Assembly (NCBI GenBank): GCA_028751875.1
Contig: CM054158.1
Coordinates: 48,137,831 to 48,201,830 of the forward strand
DNA length: 64,000 nt
Direction of reading: 5' to 3'
Source of the DNA: Rapana venosa
Lineage: Eukaryota; Mollusca; Gastropoda; Neogastropoda; Muricidae
Position numbers and translations under genes: made by a program. Shown here in pieces: positions 22,094 through 33,479 of this stretch; position 1 is the first letter of the stretch, and every line of letters starts with the position of its first letter. The notes below the pieces were generated by a model. The model was not told the origin of the DNA. It searched no databases and saw only the letters and a program-made list of their open reading frames with translations.

Positions 22094-22263
22094 TGTCTAT
22101 GTGCCATTGTGTCCACATGCGTGCATGCATACAGGCAGACAAGCCAACTGACTGACAGCCCTTTCCCAGTTACTAATGTTAATTGCTAACACTAACCTTT
22201 ACACTAACCTTTATAATATTTCTTAACCTGGCCCCACATGTGGACACAAAAGGCAGGTAGATA
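22094..22263. mobile_element. MITE-like element, copy 1
   Basis: Ends are imperfect inverted repeats of ~27 bp, with the perfect part TTGTGTCCACATG / CATGTGGACACAA. The interior is rich in CTAACCTTTACACTAACC (TTAGGGTT-like on the other strand). A second copy in the opposite orientation is at 47979-48150. Non-coding. The target-site duplication is not resolved. Confidence 0.6.
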
Positions 22264-22469
22264 TCGTGATACAAGATGTGACACAGAAACAAACCTTTTT
22301 TCGTTTCTTGCGTTTTTAAGTGTGGAGGAGTACGGGGGTGTTTTAGGGGGAAAGAATGTTAGACAGAAGGGTGGGATGGATAGCTGCTGTATGTGGGAAG
22401 GGGCATAAGAGAAGTTGTGGCCAAGCCGTCTGTGAGTAGTGTGAGAGCAAGAATAGAGAATGGGTAAAC

Positions 22470-22474
22470 ATGGT

Positions 22475-22509
<35 letters not shown>

Positions 22510-22635
22510 GGGCAAGGGGGTTATAAGAGAGGAGGGGGGATAATTTAGCAATTCAGATACTTGTTTAATCATAAAAAGGTGGAATATGCAGTTACCCAGA
22601 TGAATTTTTGTGCATACGCGCGTGGTGTTTGTGTG

Positions 22636-22668
<33 letters not shown>

Positions 22669-22745
22669 GCGGTTGCGGCGCGTGTGTGTGTGTGTGTGTG
22701 TGAGAGACACAGAGAGAGAGTGTATATGTGTGTGTGTGTGTGCTT
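22470..22745. repeat. Poly-G tract and GT/CG microsatellite
   Basis: Poly-G at 22473-22508 (36 G), then GT, GCGT and GCGC alternation at 22628-22745. The rest to 23050 shows no gene. Confidence 0.93.
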
Positions 22746-23056
22746 GAAAGAGAGATGGTGTGCATACCGACATACATGCATGGACGCATAAAAGGACGAA
22801 AGAGTGTATACGTGTTCCTTCATTCTTAATGTTTGTGTTTTGTTTAGATCAGATGAACTGTTGGTTGGAAAACAAAGATTTAGAAGCATAAGAAAATGAA
22901 AATCAAAAACAAAAACATAAACTCCAAAGAAACAGAAGTAGATGCACAAGATAAACTTGTAAAGGAAAAGTGCAATAAAAGCAGAGAGAAAAAAACGGAT
23001 GGAAAAAGAAGAAAACGCAAAGAAAACAGAAGAAAATTAACAACAAGGACTTGCAT

Positions 23057-23186
23057 TTTGTAAGAGTAGGCCATTGTGTGCCGGTGGGAACAGATGACAA
23101 AATTGACAAAACCGCATATACACGGAGACTGGATGTAAAAAAGCACACAAGTGCGTATTCCATTATCCTAGATATAAAAGGTGGGG
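23057..23186 (+). mobile_element. SINE-1, 3' half
   Basis: Starts within the body at GTAAGAGTAGGCCATTGTGT and ends at CATTATCCTAGATATAAAAG. The 3' stem is AAGCAC/GTGCGT with one mismatch. Confidence 0.8.
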
Positions 23187-23354
23187 AAAAGCGGCAGAAA
23201 CACAAGAATAACCAGCAAAAGCAACAAACAATAGAAAAAGCAAAATGAAGAAATGGTGAAAAAAACAAAACAAAAAAGACTGCAGCAGCAGCAACAACGA
23301 CAAAGAAATTAGAGACTGAAAAAGAAAAGTGGAAACAACAGAACAAAAGGGTGT

Positions 23355-23378
23355 GGGGGGGGGGGGGGGGGGGGGGGG
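23355..23378. repeat. Poly-G tract
   Basis: About 23 G. Confidence 0.93.
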
Positions 23379-23444
23379 CAAGAAATAGAACAGGAGCAAG
23401 AAACAAAAAAGAAAAGGATACAAAAACCGACGACGAACCCATGA

Positions 23445-25070
23445 GTGATGTTTCTTCCGTTTTAAAAGGAATTCCGTAATGGCGATTTTCGGATTAAAAC
23501 AATTATTTTTTAAAAGAAATGCTGGATTCAAGACAAAATCCTGTTTAAAATGACAACCTGTGACAAACACCCCCTTGAAAACCCTTGAAAATCAAGGCTG
23601 GTCTATCGGAATTATTCTCGTTGACAATGACAATGAACTGAGGATATATTTTTGTGCGAAAAAATAAGTAGATAAAAGTTCAAATGGGTGCGAGTACGTG
23701 GAGGGAAGGGACAGGGAGGGAATCACTCACTCACTCGCTCAGTCCCATGTCCCAAAGGACGTAGGGGGGACATGAGAGAAGACGCAACAGAGATCTTTTT
23801 TTTTTACATGCTTCACGATCCTGTGTGGCTAGTAGAAGGTGTTGCAGGGGTTGGGCGGTCCAGTCTTTGATGTTGTCAACCCATGATTTCTTTTGGCGGC
23901 TTCTTCTTCTCTTGCCTTCAACCTTCCCTGCAAGATGGTTTTTGCTAAGGTGTTGTGTCTTGTGGTGTGACCAAACCACATCAGTTTTCTCCTCTTTATG
24001 GTGGAGAGCAGAGGTTCTTGGAGGCCCACACGCTTTTTGATTTCTTCTTTCACATAGTTGTTGGTCTTGTGTTCTTTGTATGATATTTTGAGGAGTCTTC
24101 TGTGGCACTTGTTCTCGAATGCTTGGATTGTCCTCTCTAGCTCTGCTGACAGGGTCCATGATCCACAGCCATATAGGAGGATAGATATCACGAGGGATTT
24201 GTAGAGGTGATATTTGGTGCAGAAGCTGATGTTGTTGCTTCTGATGATCCTCTCGAGTCTGGCTAGAGCAGATGTTGCTGTTGCAATGCGAGCTTTCACT
24301 TCATTGTTTGATGTGCCATCTTTTGTTAGGATGGAGCCTAAGTATTTGAATTGGCTCACCTCTTCCAGTATTTTCTCCTTTCATCTCTATTTCCGTGCTG
24401 TCATTACTTGCGCTGTTGACCATGATCTTTGATTTCTCTGTACTGACCTCCATGCCTTATGCGCTCGCTCGATCTGATAGACTATCTGTGAGGTTTTGCA
24501 GTTCTTGTTTGCTGCCGCCCATGAGGTCAATGTCATCTGCAAATCTGAGGTTGCAAAGGGGTCTTGTGACAGGGAATAGCAGATGACAAAGTGTCCAAGG
24601 GAAGTGGCTATTAATTTGCCCATGTGCAGTATGTCTGGGAGTCGTTCATCAATGGTGCTAGTTGTATGTATTTTAACCTAGTGTGTCGAGTTAAAAACAA
24701 CAAAGCAAATGTAAAAAAACTGCATTAAATCCCATTTAACAAAGCTGAGTTCGGAGGCTAGATTCACGAAGTAGCAACGAACAAAACAAGTGTTTTCGCT
24801 GTGCGTGTGATAAAACGCATTCGCCTGCAAGCAATGGTGGTAGGCCGAGTTTGAAACTGAAGCCAACTTTTAAGAGATGTGGTCTGACCAAGATTTGGCG
24901 CTGGGGTTGCTGCAAAACAAAGTAACAAATTTTTAAACAAGTGGTGCCAATAATTTGGCTAATAATTTTACCTGCAGATTTTGTACTTTCAAAAACCAAA
25001 ACCCGCATGGTCAAGACCAGTGATCTTACTTTCCGTTTCCACATGGGGACATTTTGTTCCCAGTGCAGCA
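23445..25070 (+). repeat. Unclassified dispersed repeat, copy Y, split by RTE
   Basis: Left part 23445-23709 and right part 24576-25070 align with copy X at 18990-19960. Between them lies the RTE fragment. Non-coding. Confidence 0.55.
23718..24567 (-). pseudogene. RTE-like LINE ORF2 C-terminal half
   Basis: Minus strand, 5' to 3': DLMGGSKQELQNLTD (just after the RT catalytic loop), FKYLGSILTKDG, IRSNNISFCTKYHLYKSLV, LLYGCGSWTL, NKCHRRLLKISYKEH, RRKLMWFGHTTRH, then WVDNIKDWT and the C-terminus. One open frame covers 24359-23829 (176 aa); the rest is frameshifted. The tail is (GAGT)n on the minus strand (23720-23742). GACAGGGA at 23710-23717 and 24568-24575 is a possible 8-bp TSD. The family differs from the one at 11528. 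Confidence 0.85.
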
Positions 25071-25074
25071 TTTT

Positions 25075-25920
25075 TTTCTGACTAAATCGGTAAATGTGGC
25101 ATTCAACTTAGTTAAGAGACAGTTGTAACTTCACAGTTGTTGGGGTTTTTTTTTGCTAAATAAGTTTATAGGTAGAAAATATTTTTTTCTTGAAACAAAC
25201 AGTATATACATTGCTTAAAACTTTGACAGTAACTCGGGTGTTTTGCCTAAAAGTATTTTAAGTGAAACCATCTCTCTTCTCACAACACACAGGCACACGC
25301 ACAATTAATGTGCATTCATCAAAAATTAGAGATGTTCATGATTTATTAGTTTATTGCCAAATTAACAGTCTAGTGATAACTTGGCTGACAAAGAACAAAT
25401 AGGATTAAAAAAAAAACTGCTATTGTAATCATCTGTGAGTAGATTTGACCCCCCCCCCCCACCACACACACACACACCCCACACACAAACAAGCACACAC
25501 GCACACGCAGTGATATGCATATGTATTAATAATTCTGTATTGCAATCAATGATAGAATCATCATGCATATTTAGGCTACACATTAATACTACATGAATCA
25601 CGCATATGAATGTCTTAAAAAAAAATCTCTTTGAAAACGCTTTGAATTTTACATTGAGAGTTCTGTATGAACCCTTTACATATCTAATAGGGAGAAAGAC
25701 GTTCAGGCACATGCTTACAGTCCCGAACAATCTGAAAGACTTCCTGCTGAGGATCACACAACAATGCTGCCAACAATTTTTCCCCCCTTGACTGCCATTG
25801 TTTCTAGACAGTAAAGAGATTTTTGATATTTTCACACATGATAGGTTTTCATTTCATTGGAAATTTTTTTGTCCCCCCCCCCAAAAAAAAAAAATTAAAA
25901 GGCTTCAGTTGAGGGGGCTG
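25075..25920. other. No gene recognised
   Basis: AT-rich DNA with a C/CA tract at 25450-25510. Long frames are interrupted low-complexity sequence. Confidence 0.5.
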
Positions 25921-25927
25921 CCCCCCC

Positions 25928-26005
<78 letters not shown>

Positions 26006-26018
26006 TTTTTTTTTTTTT
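25921..26018. repeat. Poly-C (75 nt) followed by poly-T
   Basis: Pure C from 25931 to 26005, then 13 T. Its length is probably uncertain in the assembly. Confidence 0.97.
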
Positions 26019-26339
26019 TAGGAGAGAAAGGGATCACATTTCTCCCTTAAGCTCATTCACTGTAATATTCCTCGCTTAAAAAGGTTGGTTGCTTTGCTCT
26101 ATTATTCATGTAGTGCGTATTTCAGGTATTCCCCTATAGTCTAACACATAGTTATTTGTTTGCTATGATTATTTGATATACTCTAATGTATATGCTGGCA
26201 ATGATTAAACAAAATAGTATTGGACATTTTTTGGTGGAAAATCACCCCTGCAATGTCTATCCATCCATCCATCTATCCAATACCAATCTTATTTGCCTAT
26301 GTATCTATCTTTGTAGGTTATTGACCTATCTGTCTGCGC

Positions 26340-26415
26340 GCACGCGTACGTGTGTGTGTGTGTGTGTGCTCGATTCATTGTACGTCTCTTCACAAATTGT
26401 GATATTAGACGTGTG
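26340..26415 (+). repeat. GT tract plus hairpin module
   Basis: GT run at 26349-26369, then GTACGTCTCTTCAC and GTGATATTAGACGTG, a copy of the module seen at 4612 and 21221. Confidence 0.5.
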
Positions 26416-26454
26416 CGTGTGCGTGCCCGCGCACGCCTACTGTCCTACCATCAA

Positions 26455-26711
26455 GGAATCTGCACTTTCCGAGCACTTGCCTTTGGACAGCTTGGTATAC
26501 ACTGCTGAACTTGGCACTCTTGTTTTGTCTCTGAAACTGATACAGCGTTCTGGAGGGAGAGGTTTATCAGTCAGCGCGGATTCGCTCTCCGCTCTGGAGG
26601 GCATTGCTTGTAGGAACATAAATCATCCTGAGTTTGGAGAGTTCTACGATCTGCATCCCCTCTTGGTACAGGACTGGTGTGGTTTTGTTTTGGTATGGAT
26701 CCCGGGGTGTT
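26455..26711 (+). pseudogene. LINE RNase H domain fragment
   Basis: An open frame encodes YTAELGTLVLSLKLIQ (catalytic Glu), VSADSLSALEGI (catalytic Asp), HPEFGEFYDLHPLL and a terminal VLVWIPG, the order of RNase HI in LINE ORF2. It is cut exactly at the WIPG(H) block by a SINE-1 copy. The start and upstream RT are missing. This sequence differs from the three other RNase H relics here. Confidence 0.75.
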
Positions 26712-26935
26712 GAGACTATAAACTGAGGCCCCGTGTGCGAACGCACGCAAAACATCTTGCCCACGGGTTAAAATCCTGTTCCGCTTTTCGTAAAAGTAGG
26801 TCATTGTGTGCCGGTGGGAACAGATGACATAATTTACAAAACCGCATACACACGGGGACTGGATGTAAAAAAAAACAACACATAAGTGCTTATTCTATTA
26901 TCCTCGATTATAAAAAGAACAACATGAAATAAAAT
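26712..26935 (+). mobile_element. SINE-1, headless copy in an RNase H relic
   Basis: Begins GAGACTATAAACTGAGGCCC immediately after the RNase H coding fragment and ends in an AATAAAATAAAAT tail that abuts SINE-3. The stem-loop region has an extra AAAACAAC insertion. Confidence 0.85.
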
Positions 26936-26937
26936 AA

Positions 26938-27345
26938 AATTAGTCGGTGGTCAAGAGGTAACACACCTGCCTAGAAAGCGAAAAGTCAGGGTTTCAAGTG
27001 TGTGGTGGTTTGATCCCATTTATGCTTGAAACTTTCCCCCAACCACTTGACTGTGGGTGGTGGTCTGGGTGCTAGTCTTTCGGATGAGACAATAAACCAA
27101 GGTCCTATGTGTAATACTCATTTTTTTGCACGTAACAGAACCCACGGCAACAAGAGAGTTGTTCCCAGCAAATTTCTGCTGGAAAAAACCCCAGTCTGAT
27201 AGGAAACATGCAGACAGGAACAGAAAAAATAACGGGGGGTGCTGCTCATGTGACGACGCGCTCTCCCTGGGAAGAGCAGCCCGAATTTCACGAAGATAAA
27301 TCTTAAATGTTAAAGTGATATACAAAACAATACAATACAGTACAT
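26938..27345 (+). mobile_element. SINE-3, tRNA-derived
   Basis: The head has GTCGGTGGTCAAGAGGTAAC (A-box-like) and GGTTTGATCCC (B-box-like). The body starts TCTTTCGGATGAGACAATAA and continues with GCACGTAACAGAACCCACGG, AGTTGTTCCCAGCAAATTTC and GCCCGAATTTCACGAAGATA. The tail is ACAATACAATACAGTAC. The core CGGATGAGAC.ATAAACC.AGG is shared with SINE-1, but the rest of the body is different. Non-coding. Confidence 0.75.
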
Positions 27346-27349
27346 GGAC

Positions 27350-27700
27350 ATGGGCATCGAAAGAGTTAACCGACTACAAGAATGCCTCAAGGAAGGAGCT
27401 CTGATCACAGATTACAGATCTGAAACCTAAAAGCAAACGTTACAGGGCAGTCTCTCTGGTAAGATGATTGGAACACTCAGACGGGCAATAAACTTTTCCA
27501 GATTCGTCCTTCCTTGAAGGAAGTTCGCCTTTTGTGTACCAAAAAACAAGGGAAAAACGACTCTCACCAGGATACATACATACGGCCATTCTTATATCAC
27601 TCGCGTTCATTTGTTTAAGGCGAGGAACCATGGTGTGTGCTTGGATTTTAGTTGTTCTTAAAGGAACGAGATGAAGAAGGTTTGGGGAAAAGGATTGAAT
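27350..27700. other. No gene recognised
   Basis: Spacer between SINE-3 and the RNase H LINE relic. No supported coding sequence. Confidence 0.45.
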
Positions 27701-27701
27701 A

Positions 27702-27985
27702 TGGGGTTTTAATAAAAAGGATGGCTCATTGGTAGTTTATGTGCAATTAAAAGATCTGATTCCAAACCATATAAACAATATGGTGTAAAAACATGGCAAA
27801 GAAACGCAAATAACAACAAAAACACAGAACATTTGAAAACTGGAAATGAGGGCTTTAATAAAAAGAGATGCGTGTTGGTATTTGTGTGATTAAAAGACCA
27901 ATTCCAATCCATATAAACAATATGGTGCAAAAACATGACAAAGAAACGCAAAGAATAACAAAAGCACAGAACATTTGAAAACTAC
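27702..27985. repeat. Tandem duplication, ~147-bp period
   Basis: Two copies of a segment with TTTTAATAAAAAG, CATATAAACAATATGGTG and CAGAACATTTGAAAACT, starting near 27702 and 27849. It lies at the 3' side of the minus-strand RNase H relic and may be LINE 3' UTR. Confidence 0.85.
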
Positions 27986-27999
27986 TATAAAATTGGAAA

Positions 28000-28800
28000 A
28001 TGACTAATTGCAAACTACGTGTCAAGGGTGCCATGAATAAAGCAAAATGTAGATCACGACAGTAAAGGTGTTATAATTCGACGGTCGTGCTTTACAAAAA
28101 TGAGAATACTAGGGATCACATCAGAAATAATGATACATCACAAAATAACTTTGGATTGGTCAAAACTTCGTGCAGAGACTTATCTTGAAATGTTGGTAGG
28201 GGCTTTCCTAAACCGCGACATTCATATAAAACATGAACATTGGAAAGTTTGTCACGCCATATACATTGTATATTTTTAAATTTTGCTCGAAAGGCATTCA
28301 TTTTGTCTGTGGATTAGAGAAACAATTGTTCTAGTAGAGGATTTTCGAAAGCCATACTGATTATAAAGGATGTTCTCAATATCCAGAACAGAACAAGTAT
28401 GCTGGGGATAGCCAGCCTCTTCCTTTTTTTTTTTTTTTTAGACATGTTTCCAGCTAACATTTTGAAGCAAAGCATAACCTTCATGTAGAGAAAGAAAAAT
28501 ATCTAAAACAGTTGAATAGCTAGAATGTTTTGCTTCCTTTTTGGAATCTTTGTCAATTTTTCATTATACTAAATACCACAGTGAGATGGAACTCCCCAGA
28601 AAGTAACTTTCGAACCTCTCAGAATTACATGTACCAACAAATGTTCAGTAATATTCTGCCTATCCTTCGGCGTCGAGTTACTAAGAGACTGTAATGCAGG
28701 TTTAGAATCTACACAGAACAAAATCTGCGAAACAGTATTAGGAAAATCAAAGTACAAAGTTATCAAAATAGCGGTAAGTTCAGCAGTAAAGATGGAATGA
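28000..28800 (-). pseudogene. LINE RNase H domain and C-terminus, degraded
   Basis: Minus strand: SIFTAELTAILITLYF (Glu), ILFCVDSKPALQSL (Asp), VTFWGVPSHCGI followed by a stop, and downstream CIWRDKLSNVHVLYECRGL, the Cys/His end region. The last Asp block (GNExAD) is lost. Same general family as 20200 and 32760. No RT was found upstream in 28800-29400. Confidence 0.75.
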
Positions 28801-28804
28801 TTTG

Positions 28805-29585
28805 TGTAGATATGATAGAACTTTTCAACAACCTTTAAAGCTGGAATGATATATGTTGTCTCGGCTTCCTTATTTTCAAGAAGGGATCTATAAGTTTATA
28901 TTTTAAGATAAGGATATGCATTTTCCAGAAGTTCCCATTTTGGACAAGGTGTTAAAAGAGATGTGGAGTTTTGCAATTTTTAAGGTTTAATACTTGACTG
29001 CTTTGAGAAGTTTGGGAAGTGCCAATTGTACAAAAGAAGATATTTTTTTAGCTCTCTTTGGAAAAATCTATGTCAGATCTAATTGAAATTCCGATGCAAT
29101 ATTGTTTTCAACTATTGAACTTTTTAAGGAAACACTTTGAAACGGCTAAGTTTACGATAATCCTCAAATTTTAGTACTCCTATTTCTCTGTATGTCCCTA
29201 AAGAAGTTCATAAAACGGAACTCCCCAAAGCAATCCGGAAGGCTTTACAATCTAAGATTTGAATTTTGTTTGATAGTTGGGGGGGGGGGGGCACTAAAAA
29301 AAAATTATTGTGTGACTTGTGATTGCAATAACCATCAAGCGTCTGCTTCTGGATTGTCAAGATGTACAAGATATTAGGCAAAAGCATTTTACTGCAGACT
29401 CGCTAAAGATCCTTTTCTGCGATTTTCCATCAGAAAATTTTTTTTAACTTCCTGAGGGAGTGGGGCTTTTCCCGTCAGATATGAGTGTGGGACGTCATAG
29501 TTATTCATTAAGAACAAGGTGGTTTTAAGGAATCTGGTTTTGGTTTCCTCAATTTCAAAACCTGTAAGAAAAAAAAAGTATGTTA
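28805..29585. other. No gene; fragment related to the 42741 repeat
   Basis: Mostly unassigned. Minus-strand 29545-29470 contains AACCAGATTCCTTAAAAC and TTGTTCTTAATGAATAAC, matching the start of the direct repeat at 42741 and 45997. Confidence 0.5.
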
Positions 29586-29589
29586 CCCG

Positions 29590-31890
29590 CCGCAATCTTA
29601 AGGCCATGACATTAAAACCCTTTTCTCTTTCACAAGTATGGAACCCCCTTTCGCAAACTTCTGACCCCCACGACCTCTCCGAACACTATAACACTGTCCT
29701 CGCCAATTGCTTGACGTGCATGCACCTCCAACTGACCATCTCCTGCCTGACAGGCCCTGTTGCGCCATGGTTTTACTAAGGATATTTTGATGGCGAAACG
29801 CAAAACGTCGGCGTCTAAAACCCGGCAGTGGCGGAAATCAAAAACTGATCAATTTAAACAGCTTCCGAAAAAGTCAAATTTTTAATCCATTCGCAAGACA
29901 AATTATACTCTTCCCAAGTTCTTGCGCTAAATCATAAAATCTCGTTCACCTCACCTAAAATTTCTTGGATCTGCAAAAAAACAAGCCCTCTTCCTACCAC
30001 CCACAGCCTGTCGAACTTCCCTCCATCTTTTCTTCCTACTTTTCAATAAAGTCCGCAACATTCGCTCCGGACTGGATCAGACTCATTTCCATCAGCCTGC
30101 ACCTCCTGATCCCACTTTCACTGGCACTCCTTCTCTTTTTCTTTCATCCCCCAAGCGAAAGCGAAATCACAACAATTCTGAAAGAAATGACGATTAATCA
30201 TGCGATCTTTATCCCATACCTGCTCCTGTTTTCACAATGCCTTCCACAACTTGTACCCTCTGTCACGAAAAGTAAAATCTCTCTTCTGTCAGGAATTTTT
30301 CCATCAGCTCTCAAAACCGCAATTTGTCCACCTCTACTAAAAAGCATGACCTTGATCCCAACATTTTAAAGAATTAAAGACCTGTCTTAACTTACCTTTC
30401 ATCTCCAAAGTACTTTAAAAGTTGTTCTAAAAAAAACTCGACAACCACCTTCATTCCAATAATTCCTTTCCCCCTTTTCAATCTGCCCATCGCGCCAACC
30501 ACAGCACCGAAACCACCCTAGTCCACACTTTTTGATACACTTTTTACTCGCTGCTGATGCAGGGAAAATATCCCTTCTCACTCTTCGACCTATTGTGCCT
30601 TTGACACTATAGATCACTCAATTCTTCTTTCTCGCCTCCAGAACATGTTTGGTATTAATGGCACTGCCCTCACCTTGGTTTAGTTTCATCCTCACAAACC
30701 GATCCAGAAAGTTGTCAGCCAAAATCCAATCAAAAACCTGTCAACTGGAAAAGTGGGAGTCCCACAGGATCAGTTCGGGTCCTGTTCTCCCTTACACTCT
30801 TTACACTCTTTCCCCTCTCACCTAAAAAACACCTATATTGAAACATCTTTCTTTTGTGATGACACTCCAGCCTTCAAATTTTAGCAATACTTTAAAATCT
30901 GCCTTCCCTCCTGACAAATTTTGGCCCACTGCCCTTTTAGCTTCAAAACTGATGACTCAAATAATTACAGCTAAATGCTGATAAAACGGAAGCCATGTTA
31001 TGGGACCAAACATTAAAAATTTCCTTTCCGTACAAAAGACTTCAGTGGAAATTTAGCAATACGTGGTTCCCTTGTCCAGCTCTGTGAAAATCTAGGGTGT
31101 TGTTCTGACAAACACTCTCTATGAAAAAAATTTTTCACCAGAGTGCCAGTTTGCTTACTATCAAATTACGGCGCATAAGTGCAATTCGCCAAGTATTCTG
31201 TCTACTGAAGCAACATCCAAACTTGTCACATCTCTCATTCTCTCTCGACTGAACTACTGTAATTCTCTCTTGGTGGTTTGCCGGCATTTATCCCTCTACT
31301 CCCTCAACGCATACAAAATCGGCAGCTCGACTGGTCCTTAGAAAAAAAAAAATCTGAACACATCACTCCTCTTTTGCGATCTCTTCACTGGCTGCCTGTC
31401 TCACAAAGAATTTAAAATTATAAGATTAATACCCTTTGTTTCAAATGTCTCTACAAATCTGCACCTTCTTATCTCTGTAACTGTCTTCACCTGTACACTC
31501 CGTCCCGCTCCCTTCGTTCATCTGTAGATGCCTTGTGCTTTCGGACACCCAGATTTAAACAAACCACTGTTGGCCGTCGCTCTTTCTCTGTTTCCGGTCC
31601 CTCCGCATGGAACGACCTCCCTCTTCCGCTTCGCCAAAAGCCTTCGTTTGATTCTTTCAAATCTAGCCTCAAAACGCACTTATACTCTACTCAAGATCTT
31701 CCCCTGTTATATGTTCCTACTTCTCAATAGCTGCCTTCACCTCCACCACCCCCACCTAAGTGTGTTGTGTATATAAATTTGATATTTGTTTATCTTGATA
31801 TTTATGGCTGGTTGCATGCGTGTGAATGATTTGAATGCAAGCGCTTTGATTTGTTTACTTTGCAAGAATCAGGGCTATATAAATTACATA

Positions 31891-31923
<33 letters not shown>
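29590..31923 (+). pseudogene. CR1/L2-like LINE, arm A, degraded
   Basis: Plus-strand remnants in family order: LSQVWNPLSQTSDPHDL and GPVAPWF (linker), QWRKSK, then RT pieces (FPSALKTAICPPLLKS, LLAADAGKISLLTL, a decayed YADDT loop near 30850), and the C-terminal block RTPRFKQTTVGRRSFSV, ASPKAFV and LKTHLYST at 31530-31690. The 3' end is TTTGATTTGTTTACTTTGCA, then (ATT)n at 31899-31923. Many stops and frameshifts; inactive. It is the inverted counterpart of 62055-64000, which keeps a clear YADDTQLQ. Confidence 0.8.
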
Positions 31924-31924
<1 letters not shown>

Positions 31925-31927
<3 letters not shown>

Positions 31928-32158
31928 TTATGTGTGGTCGATGTGGTTTCTCTCACAACGTGGTGACTGCCCTGGGTTGACCCTCATGGTTTGCCCAGGC
32001 GTTGATATGAAGAACATCAGTAGAATTGGTTTAAAACCCTGTTTTAAAATTTGTACATAGACAGTTTTAATATGAGATTTAAAAATTGACACGTGACAGC
32101 CTGATATGGCCTCTGTGGTTGGCAGGGCTATAAACAACAGGACTGGATTGGAATGGAG
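31925..32158 (-). repeat. Dispersed repeat R
   Basis: On the minus strand: CCAATCCAGTCCTGTTG, TTTATAGCCCTGCCAACCAC, AGGCCATATCAGGCTGTCAC, TTAAAACTGTCTATGTAC and GGTCAACCCAGGGCAGTCAC. Copies are at 42440-42740, 50230-50460 and 61815-62050, with a fragment at 41265-41345. It often abuts CR1-like elements. Class unknown. Confidence 0.7.
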
Positions 32159-32239
32159 GGTGTGTGTGTGTTTTGTTGTCTATTCATACTTGGTGATTTA
32201 GACCCCCCACACCCAGTCACACAAACACCACCTATACAC

Positions 32240-32243
32240 ACCA

Positions 32244-32312
<69 letters not shown>

Positions 32313-32333
32313 GTGTGTGTGTTGTGTGTATAT

Positions 32334-32402
<69 letters not shown>

Positions 32403-32403
32403 C
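32240..32403. repeat. (TC)n and (TA)n compound microsatellite
   Basis: TC at 32244-32312 and TA at 32328-32400. The equivalent in arm B is 61654-61735. Confidence 0.95.
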
Positions 32404-32479
32404 AGCGCAGAGAGATAAACACATACATACATGCATACATACATAATACATACATGCATATATCTCATAACTTATTACA

Positions 32480-33150
32480 GTAAATGTCGTATAGGAAAAG
32501 AATAAATAACTTCAGCAACTGATATTATGAATTGCTTGGAGTCATACAAAACTTCATGAACAGTTGAATAATTCTAATATCTAGATCTTTCCTTATAATT
32601 ATACTTGTCAAGAAGATTTGGGCAATCAAGCAATAAATGGTGGATTGAAAGGGGTCTAGAACAACAGCATGTTATGTTATTACAATATTTAGTATTCCGG
32701 ACATTTAGTCTCATTTTATGTATTCAAATGTCTTCTTTTTTTTTAGCAAGAAACATTCTTAGTGCTTTTTCATCATTTTAGAATGCATACAGTTTATCAT
32801 TTTAGAATTTATTTCATACGACATTACAAGATTGGAATCAAAGGCTTCAGTACTGCATTCAGAGGCACCTTGTTTTGCCAAAGAATCAACCAGCTCATTC
32901 CAATAAATTCCGCAATGAAAAGGGATCCAGCAGAAAGTTATTCCGATACCTCTACTTGCGATACAATATATCAGGAATTTAATCTCAAATACAGTATCAT
33001 TCCTTATTTCCCTCTGCCATGTCTTCAATGCCAGTAATGCTGCCCTTGAGTCAAAGCAAAACAGAATTTGGCAGACATCAACTAGCAGCATCGGACAAGA
33101 AGTTCAAGGCCATAAGTATTGCGATTAATTCAGACGTAAAAATAGACGTG
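32480..33150 (-). pseudogene. LINE RNase H domain and C-terminus, arm A
   Basis: Minus strand: ASIFTSELIAILMALNFL (Glu), QILFCFDSRAALLAL (Asp), GIGITFCWIPFHCGIYWNEL then VDSLAKQGASEC (Asp), continuing to 32759. C-terminal CNNITCCCSRPLSIHHLLL sits near 32620-32690 in a shifted frame. The fragment 32759-33091 is open for 110 codons. No RT of the same element adjoins it; the LINE at 33480 is a different element without RNase H. The arm B copy is split by Gypsy. Confidence 0.8.
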
Positions 33151-33479
33151 TGTGCGTGCGCGCGCGCAAAAGAGAGTACCCTCACAGAGACAGACAGAAC
33201 GCTGAACGCGTTTAATATGTACATTGGCCTTAGGCCACAATACACGGAGTTTGGGGGAAGGAGGGGAATCAACATACTGGTATATACAGTACTATAGTAT
33301 ATGGAAGAAAAGAAAACAAACAAACCAACAACCGATTAAAGTGAATCATGACTACAGTGATCAAGTCTTGGACTATGAACTAGATAAACAATGCTATTTG
33401 ACTGCATAAATATTTATAACACAATATACATCAAAATCGGTATAAATCAAAATGTAATATTTAAATTCAGGTTGATAAA

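Noticed and set aside
25798..26079. Proline-rich or glycine-rich proteins over poly-C and poly-G tracts (also at 7033, 17024, 41125)
   Set aside because: Homopolymer translation on either strand, without unique flanking coding sequence.
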